From contig JAJYBT010000077.1 of NCBI GenBank assembly GCA_021778875.1, positions 1 through 7,967 of the forward strand: DNA of 7,967 nt, read 5' to 3'. This document shows, piece after piece, positions 1 to 7,601 of this stretch. This DNA is from Acidobacteriota bacterium (lineage in GTDB: Bacteria; Acidobacteriota; Terriglobia; Terriglobales; Acidobacteriaceae). A program made the translations under genes and the position numbers. Under the pieces are notes generated by a model, which was not told where the DNA came from, ran no database searches, and was given only the letters and a program-made list of their open reading frames with translations. Position 1 is the stretch's first letter. Every line of letters starts with the position of its first letter.

Positions 1-2
1 AT

Positions 3-68
3 TTCGTCCCTGTTGTCGCCACTGTTCGCCGCTTCGCGCGCACAGGTGACCTGGGTCTGAAAGACTGA
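3..68 (+). CDS. Possible 3' end of an upstream gene (21 codons, partial)
   Basis: An open frame enters from the left edge and runs 21 codons to a TGA at 66-68, ending in Arg-Thr-Gly-Asp-Leu-Gly-Leu-Lys-Asp. A second frame, starting at base 1, is also open and stops at TGA 58-60, so the true frame is not certain. I prefer the longer one because its peptide looks more like a soluble protein tail, but third-position GC does not separate the two. I do not recognise the family. A sulfate-assimilation gene would fit the context, but nothing in these residues shows it. Confidence 0.3.
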   Translation, partial: FVPVVATVRRFARTGDLGLKD

Positions 69-86
69 TCGTATTCCGAGGTTTCT

Positions 87-124
87 GAACGCCCGCGATG
101 CAGCCATAGCTGCCGCGGGCGTTC
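87..124 (+). terminator. Strong hairpin upstream of the siroheme reductase, terminator-like
   Basis: Positions 87-97 (GAACGCCCGCG) pair perfectly with 114-124 (CGCGGGCGTTC). After a two-base AT bulge at 98-99, GCAGC at 100-104 pairs with GCTGC at 109-113 around a CATA loop. The result is a 16-bp GC-rich hairpin. It lies 18 bases after the possible upstream stop and ends 10 bases before the ribosome binding site of the next gene. The bases that follow, TGTTTCTG, are only moderately T-rich. It could be the terminator of the upstream gene, a partial terminator or attenuator, or an RNA-stabilising leader hairpin. The sequence GTTTCTG occurs on both sides, at 81-87 and 126-132. Confidence 0.45.
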
Positions 125-146
125 TGTTTCTGCCAGAGAGGAAAAA

Positions 147-1844
147 ATGGACCACGCTGTTCCAGTAAAAGAGACCAAAGCCCAAAAGGCTGAACGATTG
201 AAGCGCGAGAAAAATCCGTGGGAGGCGCTCGATGAAATTCGCGCCCTTGCCCGTTCCGGACGCTCCAGCGTATCGCCCGAGTGGGCCGCCACCTACTTCA
301 AGTGGTGGGGAGTCTACACCCAGGGCGACGGAGTTGGCGCCACCGGCGGCAAGGGTGGCGAAGGCCTGGTTTCCGACTACTTCATGATGCGCATCGGCAT
401 TCCCAACGGCATCATTTCGTCCAGCCAGCTGCGCACCATCGGCGGTCTTGTCCGCAAACATGCGCGCAATCTGGCAGATATCACGGTTCGCCAGAACATC
501 CAGTTGCATTGGCTCACCATCGATTCTCTGCCTGAGGTGATCGACACGCTCAGCGCCATCGGGCTCTCGCCCAAGGGCGCCTGCGGAGACGTGGTGCGCA
601 ACGTCACCGGTTGCCCTCTGGCCGGCGTTGCCGCCGATGAGCTGTTTGACGCTTCGCCGCTCGCGGTGGAGGTTTCGCGCCTGCTCTCGGCCAACCCCGA
701 GTTCTACAACCTGCCGCGCAAGTTCAAGATCTCCATCTCAGGCTGCCCTTCCTGGTGCAATTACCCCGAGATCAATGACATCGCTCTCAGCCCCGTATCG
801 AACAACGGCGAGCTTGGATACGCCCTGCGCGTCGGGGGCGGTCTCTCCAATGAGCCGCACCTGGCCGTGCCCCTGAACGCCTTCATCCGCCAGGATCAGG
901 CTCTCCAGACCGTGCGCGCCGTGGCAGAGCTCTTCCGCGACCAGCAGGTCCTGCGCGAAAGCCGCGACCGCGCCCGCCTCAAGTATCTGTTCATGAAAGA
1001 GGGTTGGACACCCGACCGATTCCTCGATGAACTGCAGTCGCGCCTCGGCTTCGCCCTGCAACCCGGCGTGCCGGAAGAGTTGCCCAACGATCTCTATCGC
1101 GATCACGTCGGCATCCATCCGCAGCGCCAGCCCGGCCTCAGCTACGTGGGCGCCTCCGTGTTGCGCGGACGCATCACCGGCGAGCAGTTGGAAGCAGCCG
1201 CAGAGCTCGCCGAGCGCTTTGGCAGCGGCCAGTTGCGCGCGACCATCACGCAGAATCTCGTCTTCATCGACGTTCCCTACCGCAAGACCGTCGAGCTGGC
1301 CAAAGAGCTGGGGCAGATTGGCCTCTACGTCGAAGGCTCGCCCTTCTTCCGCGGCGCGATTGCCTGCACCGGCACCGAGTTCTGCAAACTGGCGATTACT
1401 GAGACCAAGGGCTTCACCAAGTGGCTCGTTGACGAGTTGGATGAGCGCCTGCCGCAGTTCGATCAGCAGCTTCGTCTTCATGTCACCGGATGCCCCAACG
1501 GCTGCGGCCAGCACTGGATCGCCGACATCGGCATGGAGGGCAAGAAGATCAAGCACGATGGCAAGCTCACCGATGCCTATTACTTCTCGCTCGGCGGTGC
1601 CCTCGGCCAGCATGCAGGCATCTCGCGCCCCGTCGGCTATCGCTGCCCCGCTCCGCTGGTGCCAGAGGCTATCGAGCGCCTTCTGCGCCAGTACATGGGC
1701 ACGCGCACGCACAACGAGAACCTGCGCGCCTGGCTCCAGCGCCATAGCAACGACGAGCTTCGCGGCTTCCTCGCAGGAGAAGTGCTGGCAGCCGTTGAGC
1801 GCGACCTTCCCACCGGCCGTGTTCCCCACGGCGTAGCCGATTAA
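147..1844 (+). CDS. nirA: Ferredoxin-dependent assimilatory sulfite/nitrite reductase (siroheme, 4Fe-4S)
   Basis: This is a cytoplasmic reductase that carries out six-electron reduction of sulfite to sulfide (or nitrite to ammonia), using siroheme coupled to a [4Fe-4S] cluster and ferredoxin as donor. The 565-residue length is normal for the single-chain NirA/Sir family. It has the usual internal duplication: a ferredoxin-like half and catalytic domain (about 50-300), then the repeat (about 320-520). Cluster ligands are C407 and C413 (CTGTEFC) plus C449 and C453 (GCPNGC). The siroheme-side motif is TVRQNIQLHW around R115. Y57 (WGVYTQ) and C146 (ACGD) match, from memory, the Tyr69-Cys161 covalent pair of M. 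tuberculosis NirA, which favours sulfite reductase. Extra cysteines C156, C200 and C204 lie in the N-terminal half. The ATG start follows GAGG at 138-141 with a 5-base spacer. The cysG-type gene begins 10 bp downstream. The family is certain; the choice between sulfite and nitrite is not. Confidence 0.93.
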   Translation: MDHAVPVKETKAQKAERLKREKNPWEALDEIRALARSGRSSVSPEWAATYFKWWGVYTQGDGVGATGGKGGEGLVSDYFMMRIGIPNGIISSSQLRTIGGLVRKHARNLADITVRQNIQLHWLTIDSLPEVIDTLSAIGLSPKGACGDVVRNVTGCPLAGVAADELFDASPLAVEVSRLLSANPEFYNLPRKFKISISGCPSWCNYPEINDIALSPVSNNGELGYALRVGGGLSNEPHLAVPLNAFIRQDQALQTVRAVAELFRDQQVLRESRDRARLKYLFMKEGWTPDRFLDELQSRLGFALQPGVPEELPNDLYRDHVGIHPQRQPGLSYVGASVLRGRITGEQLEAAAELAERFGSGQLRATITQNLVFIDVPYRKTVELAKELGQIGLYVEGSPFFRGAIACTGTEFCKLAITETKGFTKWLVDELDERLPQFDQQLRLHVTGCPNGCGQHWIADIGMEGKKIKHDGKLTDAYYFSLGGALGQHAGISRPVGYRCPAPLVPEAIERLLRQYMGTRTHNENLRAWLQRHSNDELRGFLAGEVLAAVERDLPTGRVPHGVAD

Positions 1845-1848
1845 GGAG
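1843..1848 (+). promoter_or_regulatory. Shine-Dalgarno of cysG overlapping the reductase stop codon
   Basis: AAGGAG begins on the second base of the TAA stop (1842-1844) of the upstream reductase and lies six bases before the ATG at 1855. The overlap of stop and ribosome binding site supports co-transcription and probable translational coupling of the two genes. Confidence 0.8.
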
Positions 1849-1854
1849 ACCACC

Positions 1855-3222
1855 ATGAGCCTGCTGCCAATCTTTCTCAAACTCGACGGTCGTCCCGGCC
1901 TGCTGGTGGGCGCGGGTGCGGTTGCCCTGGACAAGATTGGCAGCCTGCTCAAAACCGGCCTGCGCCTGCGCGTGGTAGCGCCTCAGGCGCGGCCTGAGGT
2001 TCAGCAGCTTGCCGCCGAGGGGAAACTCGAGTGGATTCAGCGCCCATTCGAGCCCGCTGACCTCGATGGCAACTTCGTCGTCATCGCGGCAACTGACTCA
2101 GCTGCCGTCAACACCGCCGTCTATCAAGGCGCACTCCAGCGCAACATCCTCTGCAACAGCGTTGACGACATTCCCAATTGCGACTTCTTCTTTGGCTCCG
2201 TGGTCACGCGCGGCGCTCTGCAGGTCGCCATCTCTACCGCCGGAGAAAGTCCCGCGCTGGCCCAGCGTCTGCGTCGTGAAATCGACGAGCAGTTGCCCGC
2301 GGATCTCGGCTCATGGCTGCAGAGTCTCGGCGGCCTCCGCCGCGAAGTCCTCGCCACACATCCTCGCGGCGAAGAGCGCAAAGCGTTGCTGCATCAGCTT
2401 GCGCAGCGCCCCGTGTGCGACTCCGCCACCTGCCCGTCGCGCCAGTTGGCGCACCAGGCACTCGCCTCGCTATCTCCGGATGCGCGCGGCAAGGTCTACC
2501 TCGTAGGCGCAGGTCCCGGAGACCCCGACCTGCTCACCGTGCGCGCCATGCGTGTCCTTCAGTCCGCAGACGTTGTGCTGCACGACGATCTTGTTCCGCC
2601 CGCAATCCTCGCGCTCGCCCCGCCATCGGCGCACGTCGTCAACGTGGGCAAGCGCTGCGGCGTAAAGAACATCACGCAGGAAGAGATTCACGCGCTCATG
2701 GTGGACCACGCCCGCAACAATCGCGGCGTCGTGCGCCTCAAGAGCGGTGACCCGCTCATCTTTGGCCGCGCCTCAGAAGAGATTGCGGCTCTAGCCGAGG
2801 CTGGCATTCCATACGAAGTGGTTCCCGGCATCACGGCCGCATTTGCCGCTGCAGCGGCGGTGGGCTGCTCGCTCACCAGTCGCAATGCGGCATCCAACGT
2901 CATCTTCTCCACCGGCCACCACGCCCAGTCGCACAACTATGCCTTGCTTCCCCACACGGAAGACGCCACCCGCGTTGTCTACATGCCCGGTCGCGACCTG
3001 AACATGCTCGCCCTGCAGTGGATGCAGGAGGGCCTCCCGGCCGATCTTCCCTGCGCCATCGTCTCGCGTGCCGCCCAGCCTGACCAGCAAATCCAGCACA
3101 CCACGCTCGGCAGCCTGGGAGAAGCCGCTCCGGCCCTCGCGCCCAGCCTGCTGCTCGCCGGCTGGGCTGTCCGGCAATCTCCTGCAGCAAGGCCGATGCA
3201 ACTTGCATCTGCAGCAGTTTGA
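1855..3222 (+). CDS. cysG: Siroheme synthase: precorrin-2 dehydrogenase/ferrochelatase fused to uroporphyrinogen-III C-methyltransferase
   Basis: This fused enzyme makes siroheme from uroporphyrinogen III by two SAM-dependent methylations, NAD-dependent oxidation of precorrin-2, and iron insertion. The 455-residue length matches E. coli-type CysG. Residues 1-150 are the dehydrogenase/chelatase module: a Rossmann glycine motif GAGAVA (19-24), AATD (78-81), a VDD motif with D104 at the place of the catalytic aspartate of CysG, and STAGESP (127-133). A linker with C188 and C193 follows. Residues 212-440 are the methyltransferase: VGAGPGDPDLLT (217-228), SGDPLIFGR (297-305) and PGITAA (324-329). 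It directly follows the siroheme-using reductase, so enzyme and cofactor synthesis appear to be made together. The last 15 or so residues are Ala-rich and probably disordered. Family assignment is secure; that both activities are retained is inferred from the motifs. Confidence 0.93.
   Translation: MSLLPIFLKLDGRPGLLVGAGAVALDKIGSLLKTGLRLRVVAPQARPEVQQLAAEGKLEWIQRPFEPADLDGNFVVIAATDSAAVNTAVYQGALQRNILCNSVDDIPNCDFFFGSVVTRGALQVAISTAGESPALAQRLRREIDEQLPADLGSWLQSLGGLRREVLATHPRGEERKALLHQLAQRPVCDSATCPSRQLAHQALASLSPDARGKVYLVGAGPGDPDLLTVRAMRVLQSADVVLHDDLVPPAILALAPPSAHVVNVGKRCGVKNITQEEIHALMVDHARNNRGVVRLKSGDPLIFGRASEEIAALAEAGIPYEVVPGITAAFAAAAAVGCSLTSRNAASNVIFSTGHHAQSHNYALLPHTEDATRVVYMPGRDLNMLALQWMQEGLPADLPCAIVSRAAQPDQQIQHTTLGSLGEAAPALAPSLLLAGWAVRQSPAARPMQLASAAV
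3195..3209. repeat. Short perfect inverted repeat at the 3' end of cysG
   Basis: GATGCA (3195-3200) and TGCATC (3204-3209) are exact inverted copies around a three-base ACT spacer, and CTGCAG sites flank them at 3182-3187 and 3209-3214. The element lies within the final codons of cysG. It could form a small RNA hairpin near the end of that transcript or be an operator for the next gene. No T-run follows, so it is not a typical intrinsic terminator. Confidence 0.3.
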
Positions 3223-3255
3223 CGCAAGCCTGTGCACACGTCCGCCGACGCGGTG

Positions 3256-3261
3256 TAAAAT
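3256..3261 (+). promoter_or_regulatory. Candidate -10 element for the GH44 lipoprotein gene
   Basis: TAAAAT lies in the 72-bp gap between cysG and the lipoprotein gene, 34 bases before the GTG start. A TTGACG at 3219-3224 resembles a -35 box but is 31 bases away, too far for a standard sigma-70 promoter. At the usual spacing there is only a poor match (TGCACA at 3233-3238). Inverted arms CCGCC (3242-3246) and GGCGG (3262-3266) flank the element and could bind a regulator or pair in RNA. Confidence 0.3.
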
Positions 3262-3294
3262 GGCGGCGATCAAATTCACATTTCCGGAGACCCC

Positions 3295-5646
3295 GTGATA
3301 AATCGAGTTATCGCGCGTACCTATCCGGTTCTGTGTGCCAGCCATCATCCAGCGCAGCCGCGCACCATCCTTGCTCTTTGCCTCGCGACAGCCTCCAGTC
3401 TCCTGCTCGCGGCCTGCGGCGGCGGCTCTGCTTCAAGCGCTCCCGCCACTTACGTACTCACGGTCAACTCGTCGAACCCTTCCAGCGGCGTTGCCATAAC
3501 CGTCGCACCTGCGGATAACTCCGGTGCCGCCGGCGGTTCCACCCGCTTCACACGCACTTACAACGCAGGCACCACGGTCACGCTCACCGCGCCCGCCTCC
3601 TCCGGGAGCAACAAGTTCTCCTCCTGGTCCGGATGCTCCTCAACAAACAGCACCACCTGTTCCGTGACCATGAATTCCAGCGCCACCGTGTCGGCAAACT
3701 ATAGTGCGCCCTCCGCCGTCACCTCGGTGACAGTTTCGCCCAATCCAGCAACAGCCATCATCGGTACCACGCTGCAGTTTTCCGCAACGGTCTCAGGCCC
3801 CAGCGTCACCAATAACTCCGTCACCTGGTCCGTCACGGCAGCGGGCAGCTCACTCAGCCCAGGAGACATTTCCTCCACCGGCATTTACACCACTCCCTAT
3901 CCTGCGCCAACTGCTGTCACCGTCACAGCCACCAGCAATCAGGACAACTCCGTCTCCGGCAGCGTCACCGTTACGCTCACGGCACCCGCAGCCTCCACTG
4001 GCCCTTCGCTCACCGTCGACGCGGGCAACCAGACCCATGCCATCAATCCCCTCATCTACGGCATGAACTTCTTCCAACTAAACCAAAGTGCCGCTAAAGC
4101 CGCCAATATCTCCGTCGATCGCTGGGGCGGAAACGCAACCTCCCGCTACAACTACAAGCTCGACGTCACCAACTCCGCCAGTGACTGGTACTTCGAGAAT
4201 CACGTTGTCGGTACCGGCCAGCAGGATACAAGCGGCTTCAACGCGCAGGTTCTCTCCGACCAGTCCATCGGCGCTAAAACCGTCGGCACCGTGCCCGTTC
4301 TCGGCTGGGTGGCAAAGGATGGCACATCCTGCAGCTTTCCCAAATCAACCTACCCCAACCAACTCGCCTTTGACCCCTACAGCGGAGCCTGCGGCGACGG
4401 GGAAAATCCTGACAAGACCCCCATCACCGGCAATGACCCCACCGTCACCAGCCAGACCGTCGATGCCTCATGGACCGGGCAGTGGGTCTCCTACCTCGTC
4501 AGCAAGTTCGGCAATGCGGCCAATGGCGGTGTCGCAATCTATGACCTCGACAACGAACCAAGCTGGTGGGACGCTGTCCACCGCGACGTCCATCCCGTTC
4601 CCTTCACCTATGACGAAGTCACCAACAACGGCATCGCAGCGGCTCAGGCCATCAAGGCATCCGATCCCACTGCGGAGGTCAGCGGTCCCGTTATGGACTA
4701 CTGGTGGAACTACTTCTACTCCAAGAAAGACGTAGAATCCGGCTGGGGCTCCGGTCCCTGCTACCAGCCATGGGGCAATCCCCTCGATCGCTCCGCCCAC
4801 GGCGGCATCCCGCTCCTTGAGTACTATCTGCAGCAGTTTGCCGCTACATCCGCAAAGAGCAACGTACGCCTCCTCGACTACCTCGACCTGCACACCTACT
4901 TCGCTCCGAACAATCTCGCCTTCTCCATCGCGGGCGACACCACCGTGCAGCAGACTCGACTGAATTCCACTCGCGTCTTCTGGGATCCCACGTATACCGA
5001 TCCCAACTTCCCGCAGCCCAACTACGTCACAGACGCGAATTACACCACAAACTGTTCCCCGCCGGCGCAAGCCCCGCAAATCATCCCCATGATGCACCAT
5101 TGGGTGAGCACGGATTACCCCGGCACCAAGCTCGCCATCACCGAATACAACTGGGGCGGACTTGAGTCCATCAACGGCGCACTTGCTCAGGCTGACATTC
5201 GCGGCATCTTCGGCCGCGAGGGGCTTGACCTTGGAACGCTGTGGGGCGCGCCCGATCCCACCACACAACTCCCCGGGCTCATCGCCTTCGAGGTCTATCG
5301 CAACTACGACGGCGCTAATTCGCTGTTTGGCGACATGGCCCTGGCATCGGCCAGCGCAGACCAGGGCAAGCTCTCCGTCTACGGCGCCCTGCGCACCAAG
5401 GACAATGCCGTCACCGTCGTCGTCATCAACAAAACCTACGGCGACCTCACATCCATGCTGTCGCTCGCCAACATGACCCCGAATGGTCCAGCCAAGATCT
5501 TCCTTTACAGCAATGCGAACCTTTCCGCCATTGCGCCGCAACCCGATTTGACCGTGAACCCGCCCTCAACAGGCAACAGCAACAGTACCGTCACCGCAAC
5601 CTTCCCGGCACAATCCATCACCATACTCGTCGTTCCCAGGCAGTAA
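3295..5646 (+). CDS. Secreted lipoprotein with glycoside hydrolase family 44 domain (endoglucanase/xyloglucanase-like)
   Basis: Predicted surface or periplasmic lipoprotein that hydrolyses beta-1,4-glucan or xyloglucan chains. The N-terminus has Arg residues, a hydrophobic stretch (about 25-40) and lipobox LAAC with Cys41, then a glycine/serine linker. Residues about 52-137 form a bacterial-repeat module (Flg_new_2/InlB-B-like) with the F-x-x-W-S-G-C pattern; C114 and C122 could form a disulfide. Residues 140-229 are a Ser/Thr-rich Ig-like module. From about 237 to the end is GH44: IYGMNF (254-259), [12 protein letters not shown] (276-287), DWYFEN (297-302), acid/base E421 in LDNEP, nucleophile E617 in ITEYNWGG, and a C-terminal beta-sandwich (about 690-783). 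The GTG start has GGAGA at 3286-3290 just upstream; no ATG is available before the signal peptide. Codons are strongly C-ending. Neighbours give no functional link. Fold is confident; exact polysaccharide is not. Confidence 0.9.
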   Translation: MINRVIARTYPVLCASHHPAQPRTILALCLATASSLLLAACGGGSASSAPATYVLTVNSSNPSSGVAITVAPADNSGAAGGSTRFTRTYNAGTTVTLTAPASSGSNKFSSWSGCSSTNSTTCSVTMNSSATVSANYSAPSAVTSVTVSPNPATAIIGTTLQFSATVSGPSVTNNSVTWSVTAAGSSLSPGDISSTGIYTTPYPAPTAVTVTATSNQDNSVSGSVTVTLTAPAASTGPSLTVDAGNQTHAINPLIYGMNFFQLNQSAAKAANISVDRWGGNATSRYNYKLDVTNSASDWYFENHVVGTGQQDTSGFNAQVLSDQSIGAKTVGTVPVLGWVAKDGTSCSFPKSTYPNQLAFDPYSGACGDGENPDKTPITGNDPTVTSQTVDASWTGQWVSYLVSKFGNAANGGVAIYDLDNEPSWWDAVHRDVHPVPFTYDEVTNNGIAAAQAIKASDPTAEVSGPVMDYWWNYFYSKKDVESGWGSGPCYQPWGNPLDRSAHGGIPLLEYYLQQFAATSAKSNVRLLDYLDLHTYFAPNNLAFSIAGDTTVQQTRLNSTRVFWDPTYTDPNFPQPNYVTDANYTTNCSPPAQAPQIIPMMHHWVSTDYPGTKLAITEYNWGGLESINGALAQADIRGIFGREGLDLGTLWGAPDPTTQLPGLIAFEVYRNYDGANSLFGDMALASASADQGKLSVYGALRTKDNAVTVVVINKTYGDLTSMLSLANMTPNGPAKIFLYSNANLSAIAPQPDLTVNPPSTGNSNSTVTATFPAQSITILVVPRQ

Positions 5647-5685
5647 CCGCGGATTGCTGTCCCGCCCGGCCGACAAGCCACCCTT

Positions 5686-5691
5686 TATACT
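5686..5691 (+). promoter_or_regulatory. Candidate -10 box (TATACT) for the mtnP operon
   Basis: TATACT differs from the sigma-70 consensus at one base and lies 67 bases before the chosen TTG start of mtnP. No good -35 lies at 16-18 bases; TTGCTG at 5654-5659 is 26 bases away. It falls inside the region that would be coding if the longest open frame were used, so it also argues against that longer start. Confidence 0.4.
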
Positions 5692-5716
5692 GAAGTGTTT
5701 GCAGTACTCCGGCACT

Positions 5717-5736
5717 TGGGCCGAACCTACGGCCCA
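5717..5736 (+). other. Leader hairpin upstream of mtnP
   Basis: TGGGCCG (5717-5723) pairs exactly with CGGCCCA (5730-5736) around a six-base loop. If transcription starts near 5698, the hairpin sits in a leader of about 60 bases and ends nine bases before the ribosome binding site. No T-run follows, and I do not recognise any known riboswitch class, so its role, if any, is unknown. Confidence 0.35.
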
Positions 5737-5745
5737 TCCAGGACT

Positions 5746-5752
5746 AAAGGAG
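5746..5752 (+). promoter_or_regulatory. Shine-Dalgarno that fixes the TTG start of mtnP
   Basis: AAAGGAG lies six bases before TTG 5759-5761. The resulting protein begins Ala-Gln-Ala-Glu and leads straight into the conserved GIIGGSGLY strand of the family. The in-frame ATG at 5654 would add 35 residues with no family resemblance. Confidence 0.85.
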
Positions 5753-5758
5753 CAGCCC

Positions 5759-6625
<867 letters not shown>

Positions 6626-6665
6626 CTCGACAGCGCTCCAATATTCTTTTTTTGATTCGACTCAG

Positions 6666-6670
6666 AAAGG
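6666..6670 (+). promoter_or_regulatory. Shine-Dalgarno that fixes the ATG start of the kinase gene
   Basis: AAAGG lies seven bases before ATG 6678. From this ATG the protein opens with Ala-Ile-Thr-Val-Val-Gly-Ser, the normal first beta strand of PfkB kinases. Earlier in-frame starts from 6516 would read through the end of mtnP in another frame and give low-complexity sequence. Confidence 0.8.
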
Positions 6671-6677
6671 CAGAAAC

Positions 6678-7601
6678 ATGGCGATTACCGTTGTAGGCAG
6701 CGTTGCCTTCGACTCCATTGAAACCCCCGCGGGCAAGCGCGATCGCTGCCTCGGCGGCGCCGCCACATACTTCTCCCTGGCAGCAAGCTACTTTACTGAC
6801 GTGCGCGTCATCGCCGTTGTCGGCGAAGACTTCGGCCCCGCCGAGGAGGCCGTCTTCCGCAACCACAACATCGATACCCGCGGCATCGAGCGCGCCGCTG
6901 GAAAGAGCTTCTTCTGGCAAGGCTCCTACCTCGACAACCTGAACGAGGCAAAGACCCACGCCACGGAGCTGAACGTCTTCGGCGCCTTCCAGCCCAAAAT
7001 CCCCGACGAGTATCGCGACTCCGAATTCCTCTTCCTCGCCAACATCGATCCCGTCCTGCAGCGCCGCGTGCGCGAGGCCATGCCGCAGGTGAAGCTGGTG
7101 GCCGGCGACACGATGAACTACTGGATCAAGGATCATCGGCCGGCGCTGCTGGAGGTGTTGAAGGGCCTGGACGTACTGCTGATCAACGACACGGAGACGC
7201 GCATGCTGGCGGGCAACCAGAACCTGGTGCAGGCAGCGCGCGCCGTGCTTGGCATGGGGCCACGGATGCTGGTGGTGAAGCATGGTGAATACGGCGCGAC
7301 GGCGTTCCACCGCGCTTCTTCTGACGGCGTCGGAGCAAAGCCGTTTCGCGCCCCAGCGTTGCCACTGGAGCAGGTGGTGGACCCGACGGGCGCGGGCGAC
7401 AGCTTCGCCGGAGGCTTCTTCGGCTATCTGGCTTCGCAGCGCGAACTGACTCCGGCGGCTTTTCGCCGCGCCATGTTTTACGGCAGCGTGATGGGCTCGT
7501 TTACGGTGGAGCGGTTTGGCACGGAGCGTCTGCAGCACTTGACGCGGCAGGAGATCGACGAGAGGTTCAAGCTCTTTCGCGAGTTGACGCATCTTGACTG
7601 A
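6678..7601 (+). CDS. PfkB (ribokinase-like) family kinase, substrate unknown
   Basis: An ATP-dependent kinase of the ribokinase/PfkB fold, 307 residues, cytoplasmic. Visible features are the N-terminal strand with GSVAFD (7-12), the di-glycine substrate-side motif LGGAATYFSLAA (25-36), NDTET (170-174), KHGEYGA (201-207) and the family signature DPTGAGDSF (235-243), in which D241 is the catalytic base and GAGD forms the anion hole. The LGGAATYF segment differs from the GGKGANQA of true ribokinases, so I do not assign ribose. It lies 52 bp after mtnP and overlaps the next gene by 8 bp, indicating one transcript. From memory, similar kinases are often found beside MTA phosphorylase genes in several phyla, so a nucleoside or pentose from methionine salvage is a possible substrate; this is inference. 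Codon usage changes abruptly near 7080, within the gene. Family is certain; substrate is not. Confidence 0.88.
   Translation: MAITVVGSVAFDSIETPAGKRDRCLGGAATYFSLAASYFTDVRVIAVVGEDFGPAEEAVFRNHNIDTRGIERAAGKSFFWQGSYLDNLNEAKTHATELNVFGAFQPKIPDEYRDSEFLFLANIDPVLQRRVREAMPQVKLVAGDTMNYWIKDHRPALLEVLKGLDVLLINDTETRMLAGNQNLVQAARAVLGMGPRMLVVKHGEYGATAFHRASSDGVGAKPFRAPALPLEQVVDPTGAGDSFAGGFFGYLASQRELTPAAFRRAMFYGSVMGSFTVERFGTERLQHLTRQEIDERFKLFRELTHLD

Noticed and set aside
1027..1836. 269-codon + strand open frame inside the reductase
   Set aside because: Ser/Pro/Ala/Arg-rich out-of-frame reading of the reductase, which has cluster-binding cysteines in the other frame.
738..1952. 404-codon open frame on the minus strand opposite the reductase
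   Set aside because: It is a shadow of a high-GC gene: it lies antisense to a protein with complete catalytic motifs and its translation shows no recognisable domain.
3219..3261. TTGACG and TAAAAT as a paired sigma-70 promoter
   Set aside because: The spacing is 31 bases instead of about 17; only the -10-like element is kept, at low confidence.
4468..5541. 357-codon minus-strand open frame opposite the GH44 domain
   Set aside because: Antisense to a catalytic domain with both active-site glutamates; the translation is a Val/Gly-rich string typical of reversed codons.
5654..5758. 35-codon N-terminal extension of mtnP
   Set aside because: No family resemblance, contains promoter-like sequence, and a strong ribosome binding site precedes TTG 5759.
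5698..5758. SAM-type riboswitch in the mtnP leader
   Set aside because: Only a single 7-bp hairpin is visible and the leader is too simple to match a known SAM riboswitch by eye; a covariance-model search would be needed to reopen this.
6626..6653. Seven-T run (6647-6653) after mtnP as an intrinsic terminator
   Set aside because: Only stems of three or four base pairs can be formed upstream, so a terminator is not supported; the kinase is likely on the same transcript.
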